From positions 1 to 9,597 of the forward strand of contig CANKNK010000044.1 in the NCBI GenBank assembly GCA_947483455.1: a stretch of 9,597 nt of DNA, written 5' to 3'. Position 1 is the stretch's first letter; each line of letters starts with the position of its first letter. The notes under the pieces were generated by a model. It worked only from the letters and a program-made list of their open reading frames with translations, did not search any database and was not told the origin of the DNA. Shown piece by piece: positions 1 to 6,881 of the stretch. Source of the stretch: Comamonadaceae bacterium. Lineage in GTDB: Bacteria; Pseudomonadota; Gammaproteobacteria; Burkholderiales; Burkholderiaceae_C. A program made the position numbers and the translations under genes.

Positions 1-293
1 CCCCGGCTTTTGAGCAAATCCACCATGTACTTGAAATACTCCACATGCCCGCCCTGGTAGGAGCTAATCGCAATGCCCTGCACGTCTTCTTGCAAGGCAG
101 CGGTGACCACTTCTTCGACGCTGCGGTTGTGGCCGAGGTGGATCACTTCGGTACCCATGCCTTGCAGGATGCGGCGCATGATGTTGATCGCGGCGTCATG
201 CCCGTCAAACAGACTGGCGGCGGTGACAAAACGCACTTTGTGCGTGGGCCGGTAATTGGCAAGCGCCTTGAATTCTGCGGATAAATCGGTCAT
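1..293 (-). CDS. icmF: Fused isobutyryl-CoA mutase IcmF, N-terminal B12-binding domain (partial)
   Basis: The minus-strand frame starts at ATG 293-291 ([20 protein letters not shown]) and stays open to the left edge, giving 97 residues plus a partial codon. It is an N-terminal cobalamin-binding domain. D30-G-H32 in FDGHDAA supplies the DxH motif whose histidine is the lower axial ligand of B12, and SSYQGGH (about 77-83) is the second loop that packs on the cofactor. In stand-alone methylmalonyl-CoA mutases this domain is C-terminal. Finding it at the N-terminus, with [15 protein letters not shown], is typical of IcmF, which fuses it to a MeaB-like GTPase chaperone and the TIM-barrel mutase domain. 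Those parts would lie outside the window. IcmF interconverts isobutyryl-CoA and n-butyryl-CoA, and some members also act on isovaleryl/pivalyl-CoA. The gene is divergent from coaX, and its promoter region contains the 342-363 palindrome. The Shine-Dalgarno is weak (AAGG well upstream of the ATG). Family call is strong; exact substrate cannot be judged from this fragment. Confidence 0.9.
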   Translation of the reverse strand, partial: MTDLSAEFKALANYRPTHKVRFVTAASLFDGHDAAINIMRRILQGMGTEVIHLGHNRSVEEVVTAALQEDVQGIAISSYQGGHVEYFKYMVDLLKSR

Positions 294-341
294 AGTGAAA
301 CAGCCTTGGTGCGAGTGCGAGAGCGTCTGCCGTAGCCGGCA

Positions 342-363
342 TTGACGTTTACGTAAACGTCAA
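342..363. promoter_or_regulatory. Perfect 22-bp palindromic operator between icmF and coaX
   Basis: The two 11-base halves are TTGACGTTTAC and GTAAACGTCAA, exact reverse complements with no spacer. The site is 48 bp upstream of the icmF start and 53 bp upstream of the chosen coaX start. Perfect symmetry of this length in a divergent intergenic region is what a dimeric repressor or activator site looks like. The ACGTTTACGTAAACGT core resembles, from memory, sites described for LiuR (MerR family), a regulator of branched-chain amino acid and acyl-CoA catabolism in proteobacteria. That would fit icmF as the target. The identity of the regulator is inference; no regulator gene of that type lies in this window. 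Confidence 0.7.
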
Positions 364-370
364 CTGTAAA
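342..370 (+). promoter_or_regulatory. Candidate sigma-70 promoter for coaX, embedded in the palindrome
   Basis: TTGACG at 342-347 matches the -35 consensus in 5 of 6 positions. After a 17-bp spacer, TGTAAA at 365-370 is a moderate -10 box. Transcription would begin near 377, some 40 bases before the chosen coaX start. The -35 box is the left end of the 22-bp palindrome, so a protein bound there would also occlude this promoter. Prediction from motif match only. Confidence 0.4.
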
Positions 371-416
371 CCATTCCCAGCGCTTGGCGATAATGCGCCC
401 AAACTTTCCTTTGTTT

Positions 417-1187
417 ATGACTTTTCTGGCGCTCGATATCGGCAACACCCGCCTCAAATGGGCCCAGTACCGCGCAGCGCATCCCGGCGCAGCCCTGCTG
501 GCCCAAGGCGCGGAGTTTTTGGAAAACATTGACAAGCTGGGCGATGGCGCCTGGAGTCGCCTTCCCGCACCGAAACAGGTACTGGGTAGCGTAGTCGCTG
601 GGGACGCCGTGAAGCGCCGCGTCGAACTGCAAATGGAACTGTGGGATGTCACCCCCCAATGGGTGGTGGCCAGCGACAGCGAGGCCGGCGTCAGCAATGG
701 CTACGACCACCCCACCCGCTTGGGCGCGGACCGCTGGGTGGCCATCATCGGCGCCTACCACCGCATGCTGGCCCAGGGCACGCCTAGGCCTATGGTGGTG
801 GTGATGGTGGGTACCGCGGTGACCGTGGAGGCCGTATCTGCCGACGGGCGCTTTTTAGGCGGCATGATTATTCCGGGCCACGGCATCATGCTGCGCGCCC
901 TGGAGTCCGGCACCGCCGGTTTGCACGTGCCCACTGGCGAGGTGCGCCCTTTCCCCACCAATACCAGCGATGCGCTGACCAGCGGCGGCACCTACGCGAT
1001 TGCGGGTGCGGTGGAATGCATGGTGCAACATGTACGCAGCCACTGCGGCGGCGAACCCCTGTGCATCATGACCGGCGGTGCCGGATGGAAAATGGCGCCG
1101 TCCATGACCCGCCCTTTCGAACTGGTAGACAACCTGATTTTTGACGGCCTGCTGCAGATGGCAGCGCAACGCTTTGCGCCCACCTAG
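417..1187 (+). CDS. coaX: Type III pantothenate kinase CoaX
   Basis: This enzyme phosphorylates pantothenate to 4'-phosphopantothenate, the first step of CoA synthesis, in the cytoplasm. The 256-residue product has the ASKHA-fold signatures of Coa[10 protein letters not shown] (7-15, phosphate-1 loop), GADRW (103-107) with Asp105 as the expected catalytic base, GTAVTVE (132-138, phosphate-2 region), [12 protein letters not shown] (189-200) and TGGAGWK (219-225). The last position of the phosphate-2 motif is Glu138 where I recall Asp being usual. Start choice: the frame is open upstream from TTG 384 and ATG 393. ATG 417 ([10 protein letters not shown]) puts DIGNTR at residue 7 as in most relatives, but none of these starts has a good Shine-Dalgarno. 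The gene is convergent with the M20 hydrolase (2 bp between stops) and divergent from icmF. The birA gene often found beside coaX in this order is not adjacent here. Confidence 0.92.
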   Translation: MTFLALDIGNTRLKWAQYRAAHPGAALLAQGAEFLENIDKLGDGAWSRLPAPKQVLGSVVAGDAVKRRVELQMELWDVTPQWVVASDSEAGVSNGYDHPTRLGADRWVAIIGAYHRMLAQGTPRPMVVVMVGTAVTVEAVSADGRFLGGMIIPGHGIMLRALESGTAGLHVPTGEVRPFPTNTSDALTSGGTYAIAGAVECMVQHVRSHCGGEPLCIMTGGAGWKMAPSMTRPFELVDNLIFDGLLQMAAQRFAPT

Positions 1188-1189
1188 TC

Positions 1190-2377
1190 TTATCGCGCCA
1201 GCCAAGCCTGCGCCAGTCGCACCCAGTAGGTGGCGCCTAGCGGCAATAAAGCGTCATTGAAGTCGTAGCTCGGGTTGTGCAGCATGCAGGGACCCGCGCC
1301 GTGGCCGAACTCGCGGTGTGCGCCGTCGCCGTTGGCGATAAAGGCATAGCAACCGGGTTTGGCCATCAACATATAAGAAAAATCTTCCGCGCCCATGGTC
1401 GGCTCCTGCACTTGCACCCGGCCTTCGCCGACGATAGAGGCCATCACTTTGCGTGCAAACAAGGCCTCGGCTTCGGAGTTGATGGTAGGCGGGTAATTGC
1501 GCGAAAACTCGAAGCTGCATTCGGTGCCAAAAGCGGCGGCGGTGTGGGTGGCAATCTCGCGCATGCGCGTCTCTATTTTGTCTAGCACTTCGACGGTGAA
1601 GGTGCGTACCGTGCCCTCTAAAGTGCAGCGATCGGGAATGACGTTGGTGGCTTCGCCTGCGTTGATCATGGTGACGGAAATGACGCCCGCCTCGATGGGT
1701 TTGATATTGCGGCTGATGATGGTCTGGAACGCCTGCACCATCTGGCAGGCCACCGGCACCGGATCGATGGTGTTGTGCGGAATCGCTGCATGCCCGCCTT
1801 TGCCGCGCACCACGATTTTGAATTCATTGCTTGACGCCATCACCGGGCCAGGGCTGACGGCAAACTGGCCCACATCCCCGCCCGGCCAGTTGTGCAGACC
1901 AAACACCGCTTCGACGGGGAATTTTTCAAAGAGTCCGTCCGCAATCATCTCGCGCGCCCCGCCGCCGCCTTCTTCGGCGGGCTGGAAGATCACATACACC
2001 GTGCCATCGAAGTCGCGGTGCTGGGCCAGGTGCTGGGCGGCGGCCAGCAGCATGGCGGTATGACCGTCATGGCCGCAGGCGTGCATGCGCCCCGGATGGC
2101 GACTGGCATGGGCAAAGGTGTTGAATTCCTGCATGGGCAGCGCGTCCATGTCGGCGCGCAAGCCGATAGCGCGCGTAGAGCTGCCAGCCTGGATGATGCC
2201 GACCACGCCGGTGGTGCCCATGCCCCGGTGAATGGGAATCCCCCAGGCGCTGAGCTGGGCGGCGACCACGTCGGCGGTGCGCTCTTCCTTGAAACACAGC
2301 TCGGGGTGGGCGTGCAAATCGCGTCGCACAGCAGCCATCGCGGGGGCGTTTTCCACAATCGCATCGATTAATTCCAT
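1190..2377 (-). CDS. M20-family amidohydrolase (hippurate hydrolase/N-acyl-amino-acid amidohydrolase-like)
   Basis: A 395-residue cytoplasmic metallo-amidohydrolase of the M20D group (HipO, IAA-amino-acid hydrolases, N-acetyl-diaminopimelate deacetylase relatives). All expected motifs are in order: RRDLHAHPEL (18-27), GLRADMDALPMQE (72-84), HACGHDGH (99-106) with metal ligands Cys101 and His103, FQPAEEGGGGA (131-141) with Glu135/Glu136 as general base and ligand, LHNWPG (161-166) with His162, the lid/dimer segment GGHAAIPHNTIDP (194-206), EPTMGAEDFSYM (325-336) and HNPSYDFND (367-375) with ligand His367. The cysteine in HACGH is typical of the amidohydrolase rather than the carboxypeptidase G2 branch. 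The start at ATG 2377 (MELIDAIVENAPAM) gives the usual family length; the frame is open further upstream to 2455, but that extension is not family-like and would overlap the next gene's start. No signal peptide. The natural substrate, such as an N-acyl or N-benzoyl amino acid, cannot be deduced. Confidence 0.9.
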   Translation of the reverse strand: MELIDAIVENAPAMAAVRRDLHAHPELCFKEERTADVVAAQLSAWGIPIHRGMGTTGVVGIIQAGSSTRAIGLRADMDALPMQEFNTFAHASRHPGRMHACGHDGHTAMLLAAAQHLAQHRDFDGTVYVIFQPAEEGGGGAREMIADGLFEKFPVEAVFGLHNWPGGDVGQFAVSPGPVMASSNEFKIVVRGKGGHAAIPHNTIDPVPVACQMVQAFQTIISRNIKPIEAGVISVTMINAGEATNVIPDRCTLEGTVRTFTVEVLDKIETRMREIATHTAAAFGTECSFEFSRNYPPTINSEAEALFARKVMASIVGEGRVQVQEPTMGAEDFSYMLMAKPGCYAFIANGDGAHREFGHGAGPCMLHNPSYDFNDALLPLGATYWVRLAQAWLAR

Positions 2378-2427
2378 GACAGGCTTTCGTTTCACAGGTT
2401 TAAAAAGGTCTGACTCATTCAAAAAAT

Positions 2428-2432
2428 GGAGG
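2428..2432 (+). promoter_or_regulatory. Possible Shine-Dalgarno for the molybdopterin oxidoreductase
   Basis: GGAGG lies 13 bases before ATG 2446, longer than the ideal spacing. It is the only SD-like sequence near either candidate start, because ATG 2506 is preceded by a C-rich stretch with none. It therefore mildly favours the 2446 start. The rest of the 68-bp divergent gap (2378-2445) is A/T-rich for this genome but shows no promoter I can defend. Confidence 0.35.
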
Positions 2433-2445
2433 CAAACCGGGGCAG

Positions 2446-4608
2446 ATGGCGGCACAATGGCTTTTTCTTTCAGCCTTGGAGCGGCCCCGTCCGCGCCCTC
2501 CCACTATGCCAGAAGCCAACACCGCAGCGCAAAGCGCCAAGCCACGCAGCAGCAGTCATCAGGTGGTGGGCGCCTGCCCGCATGACTGCCCGGACACCTG
2601 CTCCCTGATCACTACCGTGGAAAACGGTATCGCTATCAAGGTGCAGGGCAATCCCCACCATCCGCAAACCGATGGCGTGCTGTGCAACAAAGTGGCGCGT
2701 TACACCGAACGCACTTACCACCCTGAGCGCCTCACGCAAGCACTCAAGCGCAGCGGCCCCAAGGGATCGGGCCAATTCACGCCGGTGAGTTGGGACGCGG
2801 CGCTGGACGACATCGCTGCGCGTCTGCAAGCCATTGTGCGAGATCCCCAGCGCGGGCCGCAGGCGGTGCTTCCCTATAGCTATGCCGGCACCATGGGCTG
2901 GGTGCAGGGGGACGCGATGTCTTCACGCTTTTTCAACCGCATGGGCGCCTCAAAACTGGACTACACGATTTGCTCATCGGCGGGGGCTGCGGGTCTGGAT
3001 TACACCCTGGGTGTGCGCAAAGGCATGTTGATTGAGAACTTTGCCCAAGCGCATTTGATTTTGATTTGGGGTAGCAACCCGATTACCAGCAATGTGCATT
3101 TTTGGCGCTACGCCCAAGAGGCCAAGCGGGCCGGGGCGAAAATCATTTGCATCGACCCACGCAGCACCGAAACAGCAGAAAAATGCCACGAACACATCGC
3201 CCTGCGACCCGGCACCGACGCTGCGCTGGCGCTGGCCATGATGCATGAGCTCATTGCCCACGACTGGCTAGACCACGATTACATCGAACGCTATACCCTG
3301 GGGTGGGAGGCGCTGCGCGAGCGTGCGGTGCAATGGTCGCCCGAACGCGCCGCCGCCGTTTGCGGCGTACCGCAAGCGCAAATTGAATCGCTGGCGCGCG
3401 ACTACGGCCAGGCCATGCAGCGCGGCGAGAGCGCCGCCATCCGCTTGAACTACGGCATGCAGCGTGCGCGCGGCGGCGCCAACGCAGTGCGCGCCGTAGC
3501 TTGCCTGCCCGCCTTGATAGGTGCCTGGCGCAAACCGGCTGGCGGCATGCTGCTCTCCAACTCGGGAACACACGGCTTTGACGACAGCGCGCTGGTGCGT
3601 CCCGATTTATGTCCAGAAGGACCCTGTCGCACTATCAATATGAGCACCATTGGCGATGATTTGCTGCGCCCGGCCAGCCCGGCGTTCGGCCCGGCTATTG
3701 ATGCCTTATTCGTGTTCAACAGCAACCCGGTAGCCATAGCACCGGACTCGGGCAAAGTGGTGCAAGGTTTTGCCCGCGAAGATTTGTTTACCGTGGTCTT
3801 AGAGCATTTCCAAACCGACACCGCCGACTACGCGGACTACATCTTGCCGGCCACTACACAGCTGGAGCACTGGGATGTGCATACCACCTATGGCCACACC
3901 GATGTGCTGCTCAACCGCCCCGCCATCGCGCCCATGGGGCAAGCGCGCTCCAATGCCGAAATTTTCCGAAACCTGGCGCAGCGCATGGGCTACACCGAGC
4001 CCTGTTTTGCCGAGGGGGACGAGGCGCTATGCCGCATGGCTTTCGATGCGCGCGTCAGCTTTGATGCCTTGTTGCAAGACGGCTTTGTCAGCCTGCCTTT
4101 ACCGGCCGCACCGTTTGCGCAAGGTGGCTTCCCCACGCCTTCGGGACGCTGCGAATTTTTTAGCGCCCGCCTGGCCGCGATGGGCATGGACGGCCTGCCC
4201 GACTACCTGCCGAATTACGAAGAAGCCCATGCCGGCGCCGACTATCCGCTGGCCATGATTTCACCCCCCGCGCGCAATTTCATGAACTCCACCTTTGTGA
4301 ATGTGAAAAGCCTGCGCGGTATCGAGGGCGAGCCCAAGATTGAAATCCATGCGCAAGACGCGGTTACGCGCTCCATAGCCGACGGTGACATGGTGCGTGT
4401 GTTCAATGCGCGCGGCCAGTACCACTGCAAAGCCGAGGTCAGCCCGCGTGCTCGGCCCGGCGTGGTCAACGGCCTGGGCGTGTGGTGGCGCAAGCTCGGG
4501 CCCATGGGTACCAATGTGAATGAATTAACCAACCAGCGCCTCACCGACCTGGGCCGAGCGCCCACGTTTTATGACTGTGCAGTGCAGGTGGAAAAGTACG
4601 TGGCTTAG
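2446..4608 (+). CDS. Molybdopterin-dependent oxidoreductase, 4Fe-4S containing, DMSO reductase superfamily
   Basis: A 720-residue catalytic subunit-like protein carrying a bis-MGD molybdenum cofactor. Near the N-terminus is the 4Fe-4S binding set Cys44, Cys48, Cys52 (CPHDCPDTC) and Cys80 (DGVLCNK). The central molybdopterin domain includes LILIWGSNPITSNVHF and IICIDPRSTETAEKC. TICSSAGAAG places Cys176 where formate dehydrogenases carry (seleno)cysteine, so it is the likely Mo ligand. The C-terminal MGD-binding domain starts around YPLAMISPPARNFMNSTF and runs through GVVNGLGVWWRKLGPMGTNVNELT. No twin-arginine signal is present, so a cytoplasmic enzyme is expected. It stands alone, with no iron-sulfur, membrane or NADH-binding partner subunit on either side and no FdhD-like gene. 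Relatives are annotated only as molybdopterin oxidoreductases; substrate and electron partner are unknown. The first 20 residues before Met21 (ATG 2506) look non-conserved, and 2506 is a serious alternative start giving 700 residues. Its stop overlaps the stop of the convergent next gene. Confidence 0.88.
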   Translation: MAAQWLFLSALERPRPRPPTMPEANTAAQSAKPRSSSHQVVGACPHDCPDTCSLITTVENGIAIKVQGNPHHPQTDGVLCNKVARYTERTYHPERLTQALKRSGPKGSGQFTPVSWDAALDDIAARLQAIVRDPQRGPQAVLPYSYAGTMGWVQGDAMSSRFFNRMGASKLDYTICSSAGAAGLDYTLGVRKGMLIENFAQAHLILIWGSNPITSNVHFWRYAQEAKRAGAKIICIDPRSTETAEKCHEHIALRPGTDAALALAMMHELIAHDWLDHDYIERYTLGWEALRERAVQWSPERAAAVCGVPQAQIESLARDYGQAMQRGESAAIRLNYGMQRARGGANAVRAVACLPALIGAWRKPAGGMLLSNSGTHGFDDSALVRPDLCPEGPCRTINMSTIGDDLLRPASPAFGPAIDALFVFNSNPVAIAPDSGKVVQGFAREDLFTVVLEHFQTDTADYADYILPATTQLEHWDVHTTYGHTDVLLNRPAIAPMGQARSNAEIFRNLAQRMGYTEPCFAEGDEALCRMAFDARVSFDALLQDGFVSLPLPAAPFAQGGFPTPSGRCEFFSARLAAMGMDGLPDYLPNYEEAHAGADYPLAMISPPARNFMNSTFVNVKSLRGIEGEPKIEIHAQDAVTRSIADGDMVRVFNARGQYHCKAEVSPRARPGVVNGLGVWWRKLGPMGTNVNELTNQRLTDLGRAPTFYDCAVQVEKYVA

Positions 4609-5894
4609 CGCAGCGCCACCAAGTCCTGCTCGAGCATCCACAGCCGGTCCTGGCCCCAGTAGCCGGGCTGGTCGTTGACGCGGAAACTGGGCACGCCCCA
4701 CAAATCCATACCCAGCAGTTCCAAGCGGTTAGCGGCGGCCACTTCGCGCCAGCTCTCGTCCGCCAAGGCCCTATCCACAAAAGTTTTGTCCAAGCCGGCA
4801 CGCGCGGCGAGGGCGTACAAACCGCTGTCGGTGCCCGCGTCTATGCCGTCGGCCCACACGCCTTGCAAAAAGGATTGGGCCAATTGCAATCCTGCACCGG
4901 CCTGCATGGCCTGGTGCAAGACCGCATAGCCACGCTCCACCGGTTTGCCCACCGGGTCCACCAAAAAACCATAGCGCATGCCCACGCGCTGCGCTTCGCG
5001 CGCAACGTCAGCCACGATATACATGGATTTTTCACGCGGCACGGCCAGGCCACGCATGACCATGGGCAGCACGAATCGAATTTGCAGGTTTGCGCCGTAA
5101 TGCTCGGCCAACTGGCGTACGCGCGGCAAGGCAATATAGGTATAAGGGCTGCGGAAAGAACAAAAGTAATGCAGCTGTGCTGGCGGCTTGGGCGAAGTGT
5201 GCAGCGCAGGCGCGCCCGGCAAAGCAATGTCGCGTACCGGCACCAGCAAGGCACTGGCGGGCTCACGGCACAGGCCTTCGTCGCGCAGTCGCTGCTCGAG
5301 GTAATGCAAGCGGTCTATGCCCCAGTACCATTCGCCGCCATAAAAAAACGTCGCCCCCAGGTAGTGGCCCATTTGCTTGCGCAGCGCGGTGCCCTCGGCT
5401 TTGGTGGCCTGCGCATCGGCCCGGGCCTGGCCCTCCGGCTGCGCCTGCCCGCGCCACAAACGCTGACTGATAGCTGCTGCATCCGCGACAAAACGGCCGG
5501 CCTGCAAGCTTGCGGCCAGCGCGGACTCGGCAAGGGCTAGCGCACCCGCATCTGGCGACAAGGTGGGCGCCTCCAAACCATGGGCTTGCGCCAACAGAGT
5601 GGCGTCGCGCAAAGACCAGTGCACTAAACGTTCCCGGTCCGGCGCTGCCGAATCTTCCGGCGCGCTGACCAAATGGGGAAGCAGGTCTATCGCATAGCGA
5701 TGGCCCAAACGCTCTAGCAACTGCACGCACAAATAGCTGTAGGGGTCATCGGCTTGGTGAAAATAATGCACTTGCGCCGCGGCGCCCCTGATGCGGCGCA
5801 GCAGACTGGCGCGCGTACGCTGCGCTTGGCGCACGCCGGGGTGGGTCAGCACCCGCAGCAGGTGTTTGATAATCGTATTTTTAAGGGCGGACAT
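4605..5894 (-). CDS. Tandem DsbA-fold / 2-hydroxychromene-2-carboxylate isomerase-like protein
   Basis: A 429-residue protein built of two thioredoxin-fold units of the DsbA/GST-kappa/HCCA-isomerase type. Unit 1 opens with VHYFHQADDPYSYL (42-55) and closes with YWGIDRLHYLEQRL (190-203). Unit 2 opens with LHYFCSFRSPYTYI (241-254) and closes with YWGQDRLWMLEQDL (412-425), preceded by WGVPSFRVND with its cis-proline (about 399-408). The closing segments are identical at 10 of 14 positions, which supports duplication. Neither unit has a CxxC, so this is not a dithiol oxidase. Unit 2 keeps the SPY motif (Ser249) that carries the glutathione-activating serine in HCCA isomerases and kappa GSTs; unit 1 has DPY (Asp50). 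A basic 37-residue N-terminus (many Arg/Lys) precedes unit 1, with no clear signal peptide. The substrate is unknown; a glutathione-dependent isomerase or transferase is possible. Convergent with the molybdopterin enzyme; its own upstream gap holds no promoter I can defend. Starts at ATG 5894 without a recognisable SD. Confidence 0.82.
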   Translation of the reverse strand: MSALKNTIIKHLLRVLTHPGVRQAQRTRASLLRRIRGAAAQVHYFHQADDPYSYLCVQLLERLGHRYAIDLLPHLVSAPEDSAAPDRERLVHWSLRDATLLAQAHGLEAPTLSPDAGALALAESALAASLQAGRFVADAAAISQRLWRGQAQPEGQARADAQATKAEGTALRKQMGHYLGATFFYGGEWYWGIDRLHYLEQRLRDEGLCREPASALLVPVRDIALPGAPALHTSPKPPAQLHYFCSFRSPYTYIALPRVRQLAEHYGANLQIRFVLPMVMRGLAVPREKSMYIVADVAREAQRVGMRYGFLVDPVGKPVERGYAVLHQAMQAGAGLQLAQSFLQGVWADGIDAGTDSGLYALAARAGLDKTFVDRALADESWREVAAANRLELLGMDLWGVPSFRVNDQPGYWGQDRLWMLEQDLVALR

Positions 5895-5998
5895 GGCATG
5901 TTGGAGGGCTAAATCGAGCTTGCGCCCATAGGGCAGGCGCTAAGGGGTACTGCGACAGCATACAGAACTGTAGGGGCCCAAGCCCGCGCCTACGACGG

Positions 5999-6008
5999 GG
6001 GTTAACCC
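5999..6008. repeat. Short perfect palindrome GGGTTAACCC
   Basis: A 10-bp perfect palindrome lies in the 228-bp divergent gap between the DsbA-like gene and the crotonase gene. A second weaker one, TACAG-AA-CTGTA, lies at 5961-5972. Either could be a regulator site, but both are short enough to occur by chance. No other structure is evident in 5895-6050. Confidence 0.3.
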
Positions 6009-6050
6009 GCAATTTGTCGCGCAAAGCGCAGACTGCCAAATTAGCCGCAG

Positions 6051-6079
6051 CAGACACAGCACTCCGATGCGGCTATATT
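6051..6079 (+). promoter_or_regulatory. Candidate sigma-70 promoter for the crotonase-like gene
   Basis: CAGACA at 6051-6056 (4 of 6 to the -35 consensus) is followed after 17 bp by TATATT at 6074-6079 (5 of 6 to the -10 consensus). Transcription would begin near 6086, giving a leader of about 37 bases before ATG 6123. Based on motif match and position only. Confidence 0.45.
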
Positions 6080-6122
6080 GCAAGCGGCTGCACGCATCGC
6101 CCTATTTTTTGTCCGGATCCTT

Positions 6123-6881
6123 ATGCCCTACGCCCACATCCTGCTTGACCTACAGGCACCGATTGCCACGCTGACACTCAACCGCCCCGACAAGCGCAAT
6201 GCCTTGTCTGCCGAAATGATGCGCGAAATCACGCATGCACTGCGGGAGGTGGGCGACAGCGACGCGCGCGGCATGATTCTGGCGGCCAATGGCCCGGTGT
6301 TTTCGGCTGGCCACAGCTTTGCCGATATGGCGGGGCAGGACCTGGACCATTTGCGCGCTTTGTTCGATGTGTGCACCACCATGATGAATACGGTGCAAGC
6401 CTTGCCGCAACCGGTGATCGCCAAAGTGCACGCCCTGGCCACTGCCGCGGGCTGCCAGTTGGTGGCCAGTTGCGATCTGGCACTGGCCGCAGATACCGCC
6501 GAGTTTGCGATTCCGGGCGGCAAGGCGAGTTTGTTTTGCCATACGCCGCTGGTGGCGGTGGCGCGCAATATCGGGCGCAAGCGCGCGATGGAAATGGCGC
6601 TCACGGGCGATGCCATCGACGCGGCCACCGCCGCCGACTGGGGCCTGATTAACCGTGCGGTGCCCGCGGGGCAACTCGATGCCGCCACGCTGGATTTAAT
6701 CAGCCGCGCCGCGCGGGGCTGCGCCGTCTCCAAAGCCATGGGTAAGCAGGGCTATTACCAACAAATCGACCTGCCGCAGCCCCAAGCCTATGCGGTATCG
6801 GGCGAACGCATGGCCCAAGGCGCTGCACGCGATACGGCGCAGGAAAGCTTCAACGCATTTTTGAACAAACGCAAGGCTTAG
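6123..6881 (+). CDS. Enoyl-CoA hydratase/isomerase (crotonase) family protein, ECHDC3-like
   Basis: A 252-residue crotonase-fold protein. LTLNRPDKRNALSAEMM (17-33) is the family opening. FSAGHSFADM (60-69) and TAAGCQLVASCD (107-118) supply the two backbone NH groups of the oxyanion hole that holds the acyl-CoA thioester. FAIPGGKASLFCHTPLVAVAR (128-148) is close to the ECHDC3 subgroup (GLFCxTPxVAvaR in memory). Classical hydratases use two glutamates, one after the cysteine of GGGCELA and one in PEIxLG; here these positions are Gln112 and Gly132. CoA binding is therefore expected, but ordinary 2-enoyl-CoA hydration is doubtful. Start: ATG 6123 (MPYAHILLDL) fits the family; TTG 6078 is an in-frame upstream alternative with an unlikely N-terminal extension. 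GGA lies about 7 bases upstream. The stop overlaps that of the convergent alanine dehydrogenase gene by 4 bp. Cytoplasmic; role unknown beyond acyl-CoA metabolism. Confidence 0.87.
   Translation: MPYAHILLDLQAPIATLTLNRPDKRNALSAEMMREITHALREVGDSDARGMILAANGPVFSAGHSFADMAGQDLDHLRALFDVCTTMMNTVQALPQPVIAKVHALATAAGCQLVASCDLALAADTAEFAIPGGKASLFCHTPLVAVARNIGRKRAMEMALTGDAIDAATAADWGLINRAVPAGQLDAATLDLISRAARGCAVSKAMGKQGYYQQIDLPQPQAYAVSGERMAQGAARDTAQESFNAFLNKRKA

Noticed and set aside
384..416. Upstream CoaX starts at TTG 384 or ATG 393
   Set aside because: They add a non-conserved leader before the DIGNTR motif. ATG 393 remains possible because no start here has a good Shine-Dalgarno.
1497..2063. A 188-codon plus-strand open frame inside the M20 hydrolase gene
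   Set aside because: It lies wholly antisense to a gene with every M20 motif intact, its translation shows no recognisable family, and long antisense frames are expected in GC-rich DNA.
2446..4608. Annotation as formate dehydrogenase or nitrate reductase
   Set aside because: The Fe-S spacing (C-x3-C-x3-C) and flanking sequence do not single out either enzyme, and no partner subunits are present; the general superfamily name is all that is supported.
4863..5540. A 225-codon plus-strand frame opposite the tandem DsbA-like gene
   Set aside because: The minus-strand frame has clear repeated domain motifs; the plus frame resembles nothing and has Gln/His/Arg-rich shadow composition.
4605..5894. 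Annotation as a DsbA thiol-disulfide oxidoreductase
   Set aside because: No CxxC in either thioredoxin-fold unit and no clear signal peptide, so disulfide chemistry in the periplasm is not supported.
5961..5972. TACAG-AA-CTGTA as an SOS or LexA-type box
   Set aside because: The half-sites are in the wrong order for a CTG-N10-CAG box, and a 5-bp dyad is too short to claim.
6128..6739. A 203-codon minus-strand open frame opposite the crotonase-like gene
   Set aside because: Low-complexity Ala/Ser/Arg-rich translation with no motifs, fully antisense to a well supported gene.
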